Shown here piece by piece: positions 20,555 to 30,404 of a DNA stretch of 52,523 nucleotides. This DNA comes from Spirogloea muscicola (taxonomy: Eukaryota > Streptophyta > Zygnematophyceae > Spirogloeales > Spirogloeaceae). The stretch covers positions 574,162-626,684 of the forward strand of contig WELB01000075.1 of NCBI GenBank assembly GCA_009602725.1. The letters run 5' to 3'. Made by a program: the position numbers and the translations under genes. Under the pieces are notes generated by a model. The model made no database searches and was not told the origin of the DNA. It was given only the letters and a program-made list of their open reading frames with translations. Position 1 is the stretch's first letter. Every line of letters begins with the position of its first letter.

Positions 20555-22565
20555 CCATTCTCTTAGCTCAAGCAGAGAGAAGGCGCGCGGTGCGCATGAA
20601 ATTGAAAGGGAGGCCAATTCTAGCCTTACAAATGTCTTGTAAATTGGGTAATGAGCTGGCTAAGGGGGACGCTAATATCCCCGAGTAAGCACATGCATAT
20701 CTGACAAGCTATACTGAGGAGCCGAACCACCTCCACGGAAGCCATTAGCCTGGGCTAATGCACGACCAGCACGCTGGTGAATCGCGAGTGCTTGGGAGCG
20801 CTGCAGACTCAATGATAGTCTCATCCTATAACATGCAACGATGGCTTGCAGGACGCTAGAATGGCCTAAGCTACCCGCCCGACTACGTCGGCGGGCATAA
20901 ACATGCAGTGCCAGGCGATGGAGGAGGGCAGACCACTTCGTTCCATAGCCGCCGTAGATGTCCATGGCGCATGGGAAGAAGTGGTCGCCCCGGGGGTGGT
21001 CGTTATAGTGTCTCTCCTTCTTCCTCTCCGCACGATGCGTCACCCAACCTGGCACAGTCGGTGTGGGTGCCCCTGATTGGAAGGCGTCGATGAGGACGAC
21101 GTCGAGGAGAAGACGAGGCCCACCACTCCGGGGGGTGGCCACCACATCCAGACGCCTGACGTAAGGCCTGCCACGCTTCTGGAGTACCGGCATGATGCCC
21201 GGCACCTCCATGGCCGCATGATAACCTGCCTCGCGCACCAAGCCATACTTTGCGTCTCTGAGAAGATTGTGAGAGGCATTACGTTCACTTCCCTCGACAC
21301 ATTGAGGCATGTGAGCTGCCAAGGAGATCTCATCCTCCGAACGATGGCCACATTCACACTGTCGAATGCCCGCCAAACAAAGTGGAGGGAAGCCGAGATG
21401 GTGGTGGACAGCCGTCCGGAAGAGGTCGTCGGAGAGCCGGAGGGATTCATAGATCGGCAAAGCGTTCAGCCACTCCGACGCCCCCGGAGAGCTGATGGAG
21501 TGGAGACGAGAGAGCCCACGCCCATCCTCCTTGAGCAGAGTTTGGAGCTGGCTCATTGGCTGCGCGTGAAAAACGAGCTTGAGCCTTCAGGTCAGAGCAT
21601 CTTGCCCACGCCGCAAAATCGACCTGATCTGCCGCAAGTGATGGGAAGGAGCGGAGAAGGTCTCTGCGAACGTCAGAGAGGGAGGATTGAAAGGGCAGGG
21701 TCCCATTTGCCACTCCAGCTATTGCTGGTGCCAGTACTGGCTGACCCCTCCTGATGAAGCGCGTTGAGACTGTGGAGGCCACTTGCGCCCAACACCCCAG
21801 GTGTGCCGTGCGAGCTAGGTAAGCCATTGGGCGGCAGCCAAGGCCGCCCTTGCCTACAGGGAGCGTCATTTGGAGGAGGGCGGACAGGCGATGTAGGGAG
21901 TGCCGGGTGATCCAGCAGGTCGAGCAGAGCCTGTTGGAGGCTGCCATCCGCGGCGGCATATACGTTGTCCAAAGCGGTAGTGGGAGGAACTGCCCGCTGC
22001 AGGTAGGTGGGGCGCTGGGCCACGCACCGGGTTAGGATAGCAACAGCCAGCTGGGAGTCATGCAAAGTGGGGAGGGCTGGGAGAGTCTTTAACTGTCGCT
22101 CGATAGTGGCCTGCACCTCCTGTACCACATGAGCTGCCTCGCCCAGAGGGACACCAAGCACCACCATGCCTAGGGGGGGGGTCTGGCACCCTACTGGAAG
22201 CTGAAGGGTGGGAGGGATGCCGACTGGCGACCATGCCGTACATTTGTCGGGGCGGACTGTGAGGCCGAGAGAGTGTAGCTCACGTTCCAAGGTGCTGAAG
22301 GCTCGGGTGACATCTGCAGGGGGGCCCACCAAAGTTGTGTCGTCTGCATAGCTAGGCAGAAGTACCTCTGGGTGGGCCGCCGCCGTGGTGCGCAGCGCAC
22401 GTAAATGAGCCAAAGCAAAAAGGAAGCCGCCGAGAGGGTCGCCCTGTCGGGTGCCTGTGTATGATGTTAGGACAACCCGCGAGGTGCCCGCTCCCCATAG
22501 TAAACTAGATGAAGCACCATACATGCATCGAAAGAACCCTAAGCAACAAGAAGAAAGCGCTCTTG
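20555..22565 (-). mobile_element. Family D LINE with RT catalytic motif (most complete copy)
   Basis: The longest element, about 1.9 kb on minus. It opens inside RT (FFRCMYGASSSLLWGAG), with TGTRQGDPLGGFLFALA and SYADDTTLVG (YADD at about 22339-22350). RT thumb (CQTPPLGMVVLGVPLGEA) and linker follow, then a frameshift near 21900-21960 and another near 21500. Next come the zinc knuckle CECGHRSEDEISLAAHMPQC, the nuclease region (VRRLDVVA, PRLLLDVVLID, RHYNDHPRGDHFFPCAMDIY) and YSLSDMHVLTRGY-stop at 20672. The D-type tail is at about 20560-20671. RT motif A and everything upstream are missing, so it is 5'-truncated and frameshifted, but it shows that RT and nuclease sit in one polyprotein in this order. 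Confidence 0.85.
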
Positions 22566-22569
22566 CAGT

Positions 22570-22800
22570 GCAAGGCAATGGCTGTGAGAAGAAGTGGCTC
22601 TCCCAATGGGGGCAAGGGCTGCGAAAGCTAGCCCGAAAAGAATTAACGGTCCGAAGGGGCCAAATGACGGAGGGGCCTAAAGCGCTATGTCAGAACGGGC
22701 TGTGAGAGGCCAGCCCAAAACAAAAAAAGCAATGACTAACGGAGTGAGGAGCAGCTCTGCGGAAGAAAAAGGCTATCCTGAGGTGTGTAGTAAGAGGTGA
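22570..22800. mobile_element. Orphan A-type tails
   Basis: Minus-strand A-type tail pieces (GCCACTTCTTC with CCCCCATTGGGAGAGCC, then AGCCCTTGCCC) lie at about 22590-22640. Another hairpin half (GGGCTGGCCTCTCACAGCCC) lies near 22700. No coding sequence was seen. Confidence 0.55.
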
Positions 22801-23070
22801 AGGGTCTGAATGGCCAAGTCCCACGCCTTGCACCTGCGTGCTGGCTGTGATCTCTCTGCAGCCTCTGGCTTTCGTCAGGGGAAATTTAATTTATCGGCAG
22901 CTAGTCTGCCGAATTTGAGGCTCCACACTGGTACTTACTGTATGGTTCATCCTACATCAGTTCTGAGCTAGCGCTTTTGGCCCCTTGGTTGTTTGGCCCC
23001 TTTGAACCTTGTCAATCCTATTCGGGCTGGCTTCTCACAGCCCTTGCCCCCATTGGGAGCCCCACTTCGT
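22800..23070 (+). mobile_element. Family A LINE terminus and tail (degenerate)
   Basis: On plus, AKSHALHLRAGCDLSAASGF and then SLPNLRLHTGTY-stop at about 22940 is a diverged A-family end. The A-type tail with GGGCTGGC-TTCTCA-CAGCCC and CCCCCATTGGGAGCCCCACT follows at about 23020-23070. Confidence 0.65.
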
Positions 23071-23079
23071 CTCGAAGTA

Positions 23080-23700
23080 CAGAGGCATGCACGTCGACAG
23101 ATGTACATCACCTGCTGCTAAGGTGACCCGCTCAGTGACCACGAGTCAGCACGTAGAGGTCGCTCACTGATGCCGGATATTGGACGGCAAATGACGAGCC
23201 CTTCTGCCACCAGCTGAAGGGAGCGAGAGCTATATGAAGCCCGCCCACAAAACATGACACTTCTTAAGTAAATTGATGGCTGTTAGAGGCCAGCCCAGAA
23301 TGAATTCATTTACAAAGCGAACAGCTGTTCCCAAGAAGAAGGCGGTCTTGTGGCCATCCAGCCCATTCAGACCTTACCCTTACCTCTGGGCTGGCCTCAC
23401 AGCCATTGCCGTCATTTTGGAAGAGATGTTCTTTGTTGTGAAGGGGCGAGGGTTGGTCAAAAATCAGATCACAAAAGAAAGAACAAGGTCAGTACGAGTG
23501 AGGACCGCCAAGGATGCCTGCTCAGTCACTCTAGTCAACAGCTGCAAGTCAGCGATCTAGCAGCTGGAGACGCAAACCCAGATGGAGCCTACTTCTGAGG
23601 CTTCCACAAAGCCACAACCCTGACCCTTTGTTTCCTCGCTGCTGCTCCTTCCGACTTGCGGCTATTCACCAGAGGTTGTTAAGCAGCCAATTGTAGCAGA
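23080..23700. mobile_element. Short E and other LINE termini with orphan tails
   Basis: An E-family terminus on minus lies at about 23125-23215 (GACCTCTACGTGCTGACTCG and TGAGCGGGTC). Paired tail halves lie at 23275-23300 (minus) and 23388-23420 (plus, GGGCTGGCCTCACAGCC). A minus-strand SDLQLLTRV-like end is near 23520-23555, and a plus SDLRLFTRGC end is near 23655-23682. Confidence 0.5.
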
Positions 23701-24500
23701 CAATTGCTTTAGCTGAGTGGTTTTTGGCCTCTTAGAAGCCTGTCTATCATGTGGACTGGCTGTTTCCAGCCCTCGACCCCTTTGACAGAGCTGTTTCTCA
23801 TATTGGGCTGGCGTTATATGGCAACTGCCCCCTTCGGAAGAGCTTCTCCTCGTCTTTTTGGGCTGGCTTTTCACAGCTGACGTCTTTGTGGCAGAGCTTA
23901 TTCTCTTTCTGTGCCGAGGATTGGCCTCCCTTTCAATTTCCTGCGCACCGCGCTCCTTCTCTCTTTCTGTGCCGAGCCTATTGGCCACTCAACATTGCAC
24001 CTTCAGAGCTTTTCCCCTTTTCACGGCCATCGGACCCTTCGCAGCAGCCTCTAGGTTGCACAGGGTTGCGCAAGCCTCTCCTCTCCCTCTCTCCTCACCC
24101 CAGCTGACTTCCTAGTGCTGACACGTGGTAACTGAGATTCTCCTGTCGGGCCAGCTTGGGGCTTCGCATTAGTGTAGATGCACCCTGAGATCCCTTTCTA
24201 TGCAATCAGCTGGCTTTCATAGCCCCTTCATGAAGTCAAGAGCAGCTTTCGATACGAAGATCTGCTTCGTATCTGGGTTGGCCTATCGCAGCCATTGCCT
24301 TCTGGAAGAGCCATTCCAAGGAACCCAGGCCAATTCCATGGTGAGGAGGTTGAGGTTGTTGGTTGGTGTAACAATGGCAAGTCCATCATGGAAGCAGCTA
24401 TCAACCCCCAGGACCTGAAGTGCACGCTTCCGGTTCTCGGGGCCTGGCGTTTGAGTGCGAATTTCTGATTTCTTGCAGCGCTCCCTGGCACATGCGAAGT
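23701..24500 (+). mobile_element. Diverged tails and LINE termini
   Basis: Several old-looking tail hairpins on plus (GGACTGGCTGTTTCCAGCCC at about 23753; GGGCTGGCTTTTCACAGC at about 23860) and a D-type tail piece at 23930-23965 (GGCCTCCCTTTCAATTTC). A terminus reading ADFLVLTRGN-stop lies at about 24100-24136. Substitutions are more frequent here than further left. No host gene was recognised. Confidence 0.5.
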
Positions 24501-24689
24501 CGTGCTGGGCGTGCTCTGGCTGCCACCTCCAGCTCTAGGTGGGGCGACTCCTGAAAGTGTGGCTCCTTTGCAACGTCATCACTCTTTTGTGGCTTGCTTC
24601 CCAGCCCTCGCCTTCTTTGAAAGAGCTGCTCATCCTTCCCTGCGGGGACCTGGTTCATGCTGGCAGCCAATTTGTCATTCTTTGCGGCG

Positions 24690-24930
24690 TCGTGTGTCAG
24701 CCTGGTTGCAGCGACCTCAAGGCTAATGCTTTGCACCGGAAAGCTGGTCGAATTTGAGCTGGTGGCTTGTCAAGAGCTTGTCAATTGCCGTCCAGTATTC
24801 GGGTATCGATCAGCGACCTCTACGTGCTGACTCGTGTTTACTGAACGGGTGAGCTTAGCAGCAGGTGATGTACATCTCGTAATGTGCTTGCCTCCGTACT
24901 TGGCCACTCAGGCCCTCCATCACCTAATAC
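24690..24930 (+). mobile_element. Family E LINE 3' end and tail
   Basis: On plus, a degraded E-family end (NALHRKAGR ... LPSSIRVSISDLYVLTRVY-stop at about 24843) is followed by an E-like tail with GTGCTTGCC and CTTGGCCACTCAGGCC. An internal stop after RKAGRI shows decay. Confidence 0.65.
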
Positions 24931-25470
24931 ACACTCCTTTGTTCATTGTCGCGTGGGATGGCCTTTTCCGGCCCTCGCTTCCATTTTGACAGAGCTGCTT
25001 CTCTTTCCAGCTCATGATTTCTCTAACTTCCGGCTGCTGACAAGGGGCTACTAAGCAGGCAATTATAAGTTGCATACTCAAGAATTTCCGGCTCCTCTGG
25101 ACCTTATTCTGCTATGGGCTAAACTTTCCCAGCCTTCGCCCCCTTAGGTCGAGCTTTTTCTTTCTTTCAGCCATCGCCTTTTCAGATACCTATTTCATGT
25201 TGGTATTGCTTCTTCTTTCTTTGTGTATGGTTTATTGCCTTCGTTCTTGGACCCTCCTTAGAAGGGCTCACTGTGTTTTGGAAGCACTCTTAGGACCTTC
25301 TCCATTCCTTTGGGCTGCTTCTTTTCATTTTGATCTTGCTATTATAGCCATCGCCAAAAGAAAGTGAGAGCTGTTGTCTTCTTGTGGGGCTGGCATTTTG
25401 GCTATCGCCCCCTTTGGAAGTCTTCCCTTTTCGAGAAGGAATGGGTGTGTATTGAGAGGTAGAGGGCCTG
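24931..25470 (+). mobile_element. Diverged orphan tails
   Basis: T-rich sequence contains weak tail hairpins and one SNFRLLTRGY-stop terminus at about 25022-25055. Nothing else was recognised. Confidence 0.45.
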
Positions 25471-25479
25471 TGTGGCCGA

Positions 25480-26390
25480 GTACAAAGGCAAGCACATTGA
25501 CAATTGTACATCACCTGCTGCTAAGCTGACCCGCTCAGTAACTAGGAGTCAGCACATAGAGGTCGCTGACTGATGCCCCAATACCGGACGGCGATCGACA
25601 AGCTCTTGAGCTACCAGCTAAGGCTCGACCAGCTTTCTGATGCAACGCATGAGCCATGCTCGCTGCGGACAAGCTGGCACTCGACGTCGCAAGAATGACA
25701 AGTAGGCTGCCGGCATGCCCATCTGAGCTGGAAGCATATCCTCACGTCGAGCATATCTCAGACTTGCAACATTCGCAAGTAGGGTATGGAAGCGAGGACC
25801 CATGCAGCCGAAAGTGTCGATTGCGGCTGGTAGGAGGTGATCACTGCGGGAGTAGTCAGAATAGTGTAGGAGCTTACTCTACTCTGCACCTCCCGCTCCA
25901 TGGCCAGCATTGTGAGTCGATGCGGAACTCTTGTACGCCTCTGTCACAACTACATCAACCAAGGCTCGTGGGCCTCTGCCAGATTGTACACCTACATTGT
26001 CCAGAGTGCGACGGAGATGGCCTCCCTGAGAAGCCGTGGTGATGAGCATTGTACTGCTCACTTCCGCAATGCGCGATAGCCGGCGTCGCGCATCAGGTTC
26101 GCCAGGGCGTTCCGTAGGAGATTACGGAAACCCACCACCTCAGGGCCTGTGGGACACCGCAGCATGTGGGTAGCGAGGTCTCCGCCTTCCGCGCGGAAGC
26201 CGCACTCACACTGATTTACTCCGACAGGCAGGTCGGGGGCAGGCCAAGGAACAGCTGGAGAAGCGTCCGAAGTGCTTCGGGGCTGATTTTCGAAACGTTG
26301 TCGATGGCGTGCGGTGTGAGCCAATCGGGTAGCCCCAGGTGTTGCGAGCGATGTGAGACGTGCCAGACTCCTTGGATTGGACCTGATATC
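25480..26390 (-). mobile_element. Family E LINE, zinc knuckle to C-terminus (frameshifted)
   Basis: On minus, ARLTSLATPG and CECGFRAEGGDLATHMLRC are followed by NLMRDAGYRALRK. A frameshift near 26060 leads to HLRRTLDNVG and PRALVDVVVTEAYKSSAS, and a further shift leads to PRFHTLLANVASLRYARRED. It ends near 25545 with the E-type tail below. It is collinear with the intact E copy at 11325-12250 and is a dead copy. Confidence 0.75.
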
Positions 26391-26394
26391 TGGC

Positions 26395-26640
26395 ATCCCC
26401 CGCAACGTCTTGCGGCGCTCGTCTTCGACGGCAGCAACAAGTGTGGCCTGTGCCCCTTTGGCGACGTCTTCCCGCCCTCTAGCTATTCTGACCTGCACTT
26501 GCTGACTAGAGGTTACTGAGAGCCTCCTTGTCGTCTTAGCACTTAGTCCCCTGCTTTCTGCGCCATTCGGCTCCTCTTGACCTTGTCCATTCCTTTTGGG
26601 CTGGCTTCTCCCAGCCACCAGTCAATTCGGCCGCGCTTTT
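26395..26640 (+). mobile_element. Family F LINE terminus and tail
   Basis: On plus, CPFGDVFPPSSYSDLHLLTRGY-stop ends at 26518. It is followed by the F 3' UTR and an F-type tail with GGGCTGGCTTCTCCCAGCC and CAGTCAATTCGGCCGCGC (26598-26637). Confidence 0.75.
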
Positions 26641-26880
26641 CTTTGTCTGCTGCTTGGGCAAGCACTGAGAAGGGGGTGAGGGGGGGTTGCAGGGAGGGGA
26701 AGGATCCAATCGTGACTCGCGGGTGCCCCTCAATTGCACTTGAAATGCGAAGGAGCCTTCCTCCACCTCGGCTGCAGGGCCAGCCAGACAAGGGAAGCGC
26801 AAGGGAAGAAGGGAGGCAACCTGGTGCCAGCAACCGGGAAGTGTAGCAATGCTTCTCGTGTCTTCGGAAGAGCTCACTTA
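26641..26880 (-). mobile_element. LINE linker fragment (between RT and zinc knuckle)
   Basis: On minus, LPGCWHQVASLLPLRFPCLA and EVEEGSFAFQVQLRGTRE align with the linker of families A and D (GSWAQVATSVAQRFLHDG and TGSLPFQEAL). It is an internal piece with neither the family's 3' end nor a tail attached, so it arose by deletion or rearrangement rather than simple 5' truncation. Confidence 0.6.
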
Positions 26881-27400
26881 TCAAGAACTATTGTCCGTAA
26901 CTGAGATTGATCACATCGCCGCCCACTAACGCACGCTCGCAGGCTTCGCCACGCGGCGAGCATACAAGCCCCCTCCTCGTCGGGGTAGTGCAGGGAGGGC
27001 GGCGCTAAGCGACACAATTCACGTCTGCACGTGCCTTTGGAGCGCTCGGGTCATTGGCCGCCTGCCCGCGTGGCCCCACGACTGGGCGGGAACACCGGGA
27101 TCTTGGGGAGCTGGGCCGGGATCCGCATGCGCCCCACCTGACCACTTTCACCCCAATCTCATGCCTTTTTTGGGTCCGAAGGAGCCGAAAGAAAGAATTG
27201 CCCCTTTCTTCTTTCTTCTTCCTTTCTTCCTTGACCTTGTCCATGCTTTTGTGGGCTTTCCTTTCACAGAAGAAGCGGAAGAGCTTACGTGAAGAGCTAC
27301 TTCTTTCCCACACAGGAGAAAATATTTCCCTGTGTGGAGAGAAGCAGCACTTTCTTCTTTCAGGCCCCTTCGTAGCTGCTAAGCATTTTAGGCCCCTCCA
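26881..27400. other. Unassigned stretch
   Basis: No gene was recognised. The sequence around 26950-27140 is GC-rich. T/C-rich sequence from 27180 onwards includes GAAAATATTTCCCTGTGTGG next to its near-reverse complement, a possible hairpin at about 27305-27345. Confidence 0.4.
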
Positions 27401-27404
27401 GGAG

Positions 27405-27900
27405 AAGTGGCTCTCCCAATGGGGGGCAAGGGCTGTGAAAAGCCAGCCCGAAAAGGAAAAAGCGCGGCCGAATGGACTGGTGGCTGGGAGAAGCCAGCCC
27501 AAAAGGAATGGACAAGGTCAAGAGGAGCCGAATGGCTCAGAAAGCAGGGGACTAAGTGCTAAGACGCCAAGGAGGCTCTCAGTAACCTCTAGTCAGCAAG
27601 TGCAGGTCAGAATAGCTAGAGGGCGGGAAGACGTCGCCCTGACGAAACCCGGAGGCAGCCGCCAGGGCGCGGCAAAGGAATGACAAAGGTTCGAAGGGGC
27701 TAATGACGGAAAGAAAGAAAGCGCTATGTCAGAACGGGCGTAGGGTGGACCACTCAGTAGCTACGAGTGAGGAGCCTCAAATCCGACAGACTAGCTGCCG
27801 GAAAACTATCCCCCTGACGAGAGCCAGAGGCTGCAGCGAGAGCACGGCCAGCACGCAGATGCAAGGCGTGGGAGGCGGGGGCTCTGAATAGCCAGCCCAC
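27405..27900 (-). mobile_element. Family F and A termini with tails, head to tail
   Basis: On minus, from right to left: an A-family end (LHLRAGRALAAASGSRQGDS ... SLSDLRLLTRSY-stop at about 27745) with remnants of its tail; then an F-family end (RALAAASGFRQGDVFP ... SYSDLHLLTRGY-stop at about 27580) with F-type tail (27465-27530); then an A-type tail (27405-27450). Confidence 0.7.
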
Positions 27901-28370
27901 AACACTCTACTTAGGGTCCTAAGGCATCCGAAAGCCTTTCAAAGGACGTCTCGTCATGAAGAGCTCCTTTGCGCTAGGAGCCATAGATCCAGTGAAAGTG
28001 CTCAAGCAGTCGCTGCAATGAAGACAGCATCTGCAGCACTGCTTGCGTTCATTGAGGGCGTACTTGTTTTCAATGAGCATGGAAACATCATGAGGATGAG
28101 TGATCATGCAGTGAACTACTTGTGTGGAAGGAGGGTGTGAAAAGCCAACCAGAGCAATAACAGGTCTCATGGGACGTTGTGAGCATGTCATCACGTGATT
28201 GTAGACGAGCTGCAGATGGTGTCCCAGTAACTAAGGGTCTAAGGGGGCATGCCGATTTACCCAAATTTACTCAAGTACGAAGCTTTTGATAAGGAGGGCA
28301 ATGTCTGTGAAAGGAGTCTCACCGAGAAGAAGCTCATCGGAAAGGGCAGAGGAAGAAAGACGTTTCCAGG
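27901..28370. other. Unassigned stretch
   Basis: A minus-strand frame of 91 codons (28194-27919) contains several Cys residues (CCRCCLHCSDC), but no family is recognised and coding status is doubtful. There is no clear retroelement content apart from a possible tail edge near 28300. Confidence 0.35.
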
Positions 28371-29320
28371 AGAGGGCGGTGGCTGGGAGAGGCCAGCCCA
28401 GAATAAAGAATGAATGAAGGTCAAAGGGGCCAGGGAAAGCGCTAATTCACACAGGGAAGCAAGTAGCTACGAAACACTCAGTACCCCTGCTAAGCAGCCG
28501 CAGGTCGGAGAAAAGGGGACACTGGCTGTTGAGAGCCAGCTCAGAGTTTGAAAGCTCTTCCCAAGTGGGGGCGATGGCTGTGAAAGGGAAGTGGCTCTCC
28601 CAATGGCGGCAATGGCAATGGCAATGGCTGTGGCAAAGGCCAGCCCCAAAAGGAGATTGGACAAGGTCCGAAGGGGCGGAAGTGGGTTGAGGGCCACAAG
28701 GGCATGGGCATGCAAGCGCAATTGGTAGCGGAGGGCGTCGGCAGTGAGCGAGTGCTGGCCTTCCACAGCCACCGCCTCCTGTTGCAAGAGCTGCCCTCGT
28801 TGAGAACAGATTAAACCAGCGATTCCAAAAGGGGGCGGGGGCTGTGAAAGAAGTGGCTCTCCCAATGGGGCCAAGGGCTGTGAAAAGCCAGCCCGAAAAG
28901 TATTGACAAAGGTCCGAAGGGGCCAAATGACCGAAGGGGCCGAAAGCGCCATGTCAGAAAGGGTGTAGGATAGACCACTCAGTAGCTAAGAATGAGGAGT
29001 CTCGAATCCGACAGACTAGCTGCCGGAAAACTATCCCCCTGACGAAAGCCAGAGGAATGCCAGCCCAGAAAGAATGGACAGTGTCCAAGCCAAAGAAAAA
29101 GGTGTCGAAATAGGACTACACTACAAAACACGAGAAGATGCCGAGGGAAGCTCAGTACCTGCGAGCAACATCAAGTCAGAGTAGCTCGCTGCAGGGAAAG
29201 AAGGAAGGGCTCGCCCATTGAGGATATGGGCTGGAACAGCCAGCCCAAAAAAGAGTGAACAAAGTACAAGAAGGGGGCTAGGCGAAGCACTAAGGAAGAC
29301 AAGCACAATAAGAAGCTAAG
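28371..29320 (-). mobile_element. Stack of short LINE termini and tails
   Basis: On minus: a B-family end at about 28470-28510 and tails at 28380-28410, 28560-28660 and 28850-28900. An A-family end (SFPAASLSDSRLLT-like) is at about 28975-29055, a C-like end with tail at about 29060-29200, and a B-type tail at 29210-29260. Coding pieces are 10-30 codons. Confidence 0.6.
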
Positions 29321-29324
29321 CAGC

Positions 29325-29825
29325 TACAAAGCACTCAGTAACCCCTGCTGAGCAGTCGCAGGTCAGAGATGCTAGGCTGCTGGAAGGGGGTCACCTGGCC
29401 AGAGCCAGAAGCAGCAGCGAGGGCGCGGCCGGCACGAAGAGGCACTCCGCCAAGACCGAGAGGCGGCAGCCACAGCACGGCCTGCTCGCGTGTGGACGGC
29501 GTGGGCTAGGGAGCGTTGGAACGAGACCGCCAGGCGCAGAAAGAAGAAGAAAGTCGCCCACAGTATAGATGAAGAAAGGGCTCGCCCATAGAGAAGAAAG
29601 GAAGAAGGCTCGCCCATAGAGAAAGAGGGGCTGGCAAAGCCAGCCCAAAAAGAATGGACAATGTCCAAAGCCAAAGAAAGAGATGCCGAAGAAGGACTAC
29701 TCTACCAAACACAACATCACACTAGGGAAGCTCAGTACCCACGAGTGAGCAACAGCAGGTCAGAATAGCTCGATACGGGGAAGGAGGCGCTCCGCCGAGA
29801 CCCGGAGGCGGCGGCCAGATGTGAA
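29325..29825 (-). mobile_element. B-into-C fused LINE ends and a C end with tails
   Basis: On minus, LRLAVSFQRSLAHAVHTRAG and RAVAAAS (C-like) run without a stop into a B-type terminus (SGQVTPFQQPSISDLRLLSR-like, stop near 29339), a fusion near 29430. A separate C-family end with its 3' UTR and C-type tail occupies about 29630-29820. Confidence 0.6.
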
Positions 29826-29935
29826 AGCCAGCCCAGAAAGAAAAGCGTGTGCCACTGGGCGGGCGTTGGTGTGGGTCACCCTGGACAGCGTAGCGCAGGG
29901 GCTGACGGCGGCGGCGGCGGCGGCGGCGTGGGCGG

Positions 29936-29992
29936 TGCTCTATGCACTCCAGCCACCAGTCAATCTGGCCGCGCTTGCTCTATGTACTCCAG
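29936..29992 (+). mobile_element. 23-bp F-type tail micro-insertion with 17-bp TSD
   Basis: The 23 bp at 29953-29975 match the last part of an F-type tail (CCACCAGTCAATCTGGCCGC and so on). They are flanked by TGCTCTATGCACTCCAG at 29936-29952 and the same 17-mer with one change (C to T) at 29976-29992. Confidence 0.8.
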
Positions 29993-30084
29993 ATGGGGTC
30001 GACGACGGGTTGAAGGCATTCTGTGGAGCTTTGGGGCTTTTTGAGAATCTGGGGAATAATTGTTTGTTCATCCTTTCTGTCATT

Positions 30085-30150
30085 CATTCTTCTTCCATCT
30101 GGGCTGGGCCAATCACAGCCATCGCCCTCTTTTCTGAAGAGATGTTTTCT
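30085..30150 (+). mobile_element. Orphan tail
   Basis: GGGCTGGGCCAATCACAGCC followed by ATCGCCCTC and GAAGAGATG matches tails near 14540 and 23400. It is the last retroelement piece before the histidine kinase gene. Confidence 0.55.
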
Positions 30151-30365
30151 CGTTTTATCCGTTTTGTGTGTGAAACGGAGCGCTGGGGCCCACGAGACGT
30201 CAAAGAGTCGATCGGTGGGGCCTGGGCCGCCGCTGACGGGGCACGCCGAGAGCGGCCCCCGGTTAGGCGCTAACAACCCTTTGCAGGCCGCTGATAATGG
30301 CGGCGGTTAAGAGCGCCAGGCCAGGCCACACATTTCCAACCCCACCCTCACCCGCCGCGGCGGCC

Positions 30366-30399
<34 letters not shown>

Positions 30400-30404
30400 T
30401 GGTC

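Noticed and set aside
27919-28194. Cys-rich 91-codon frame as a gene
   Set aside because: No start context, splice structure or family similarity could be supported.
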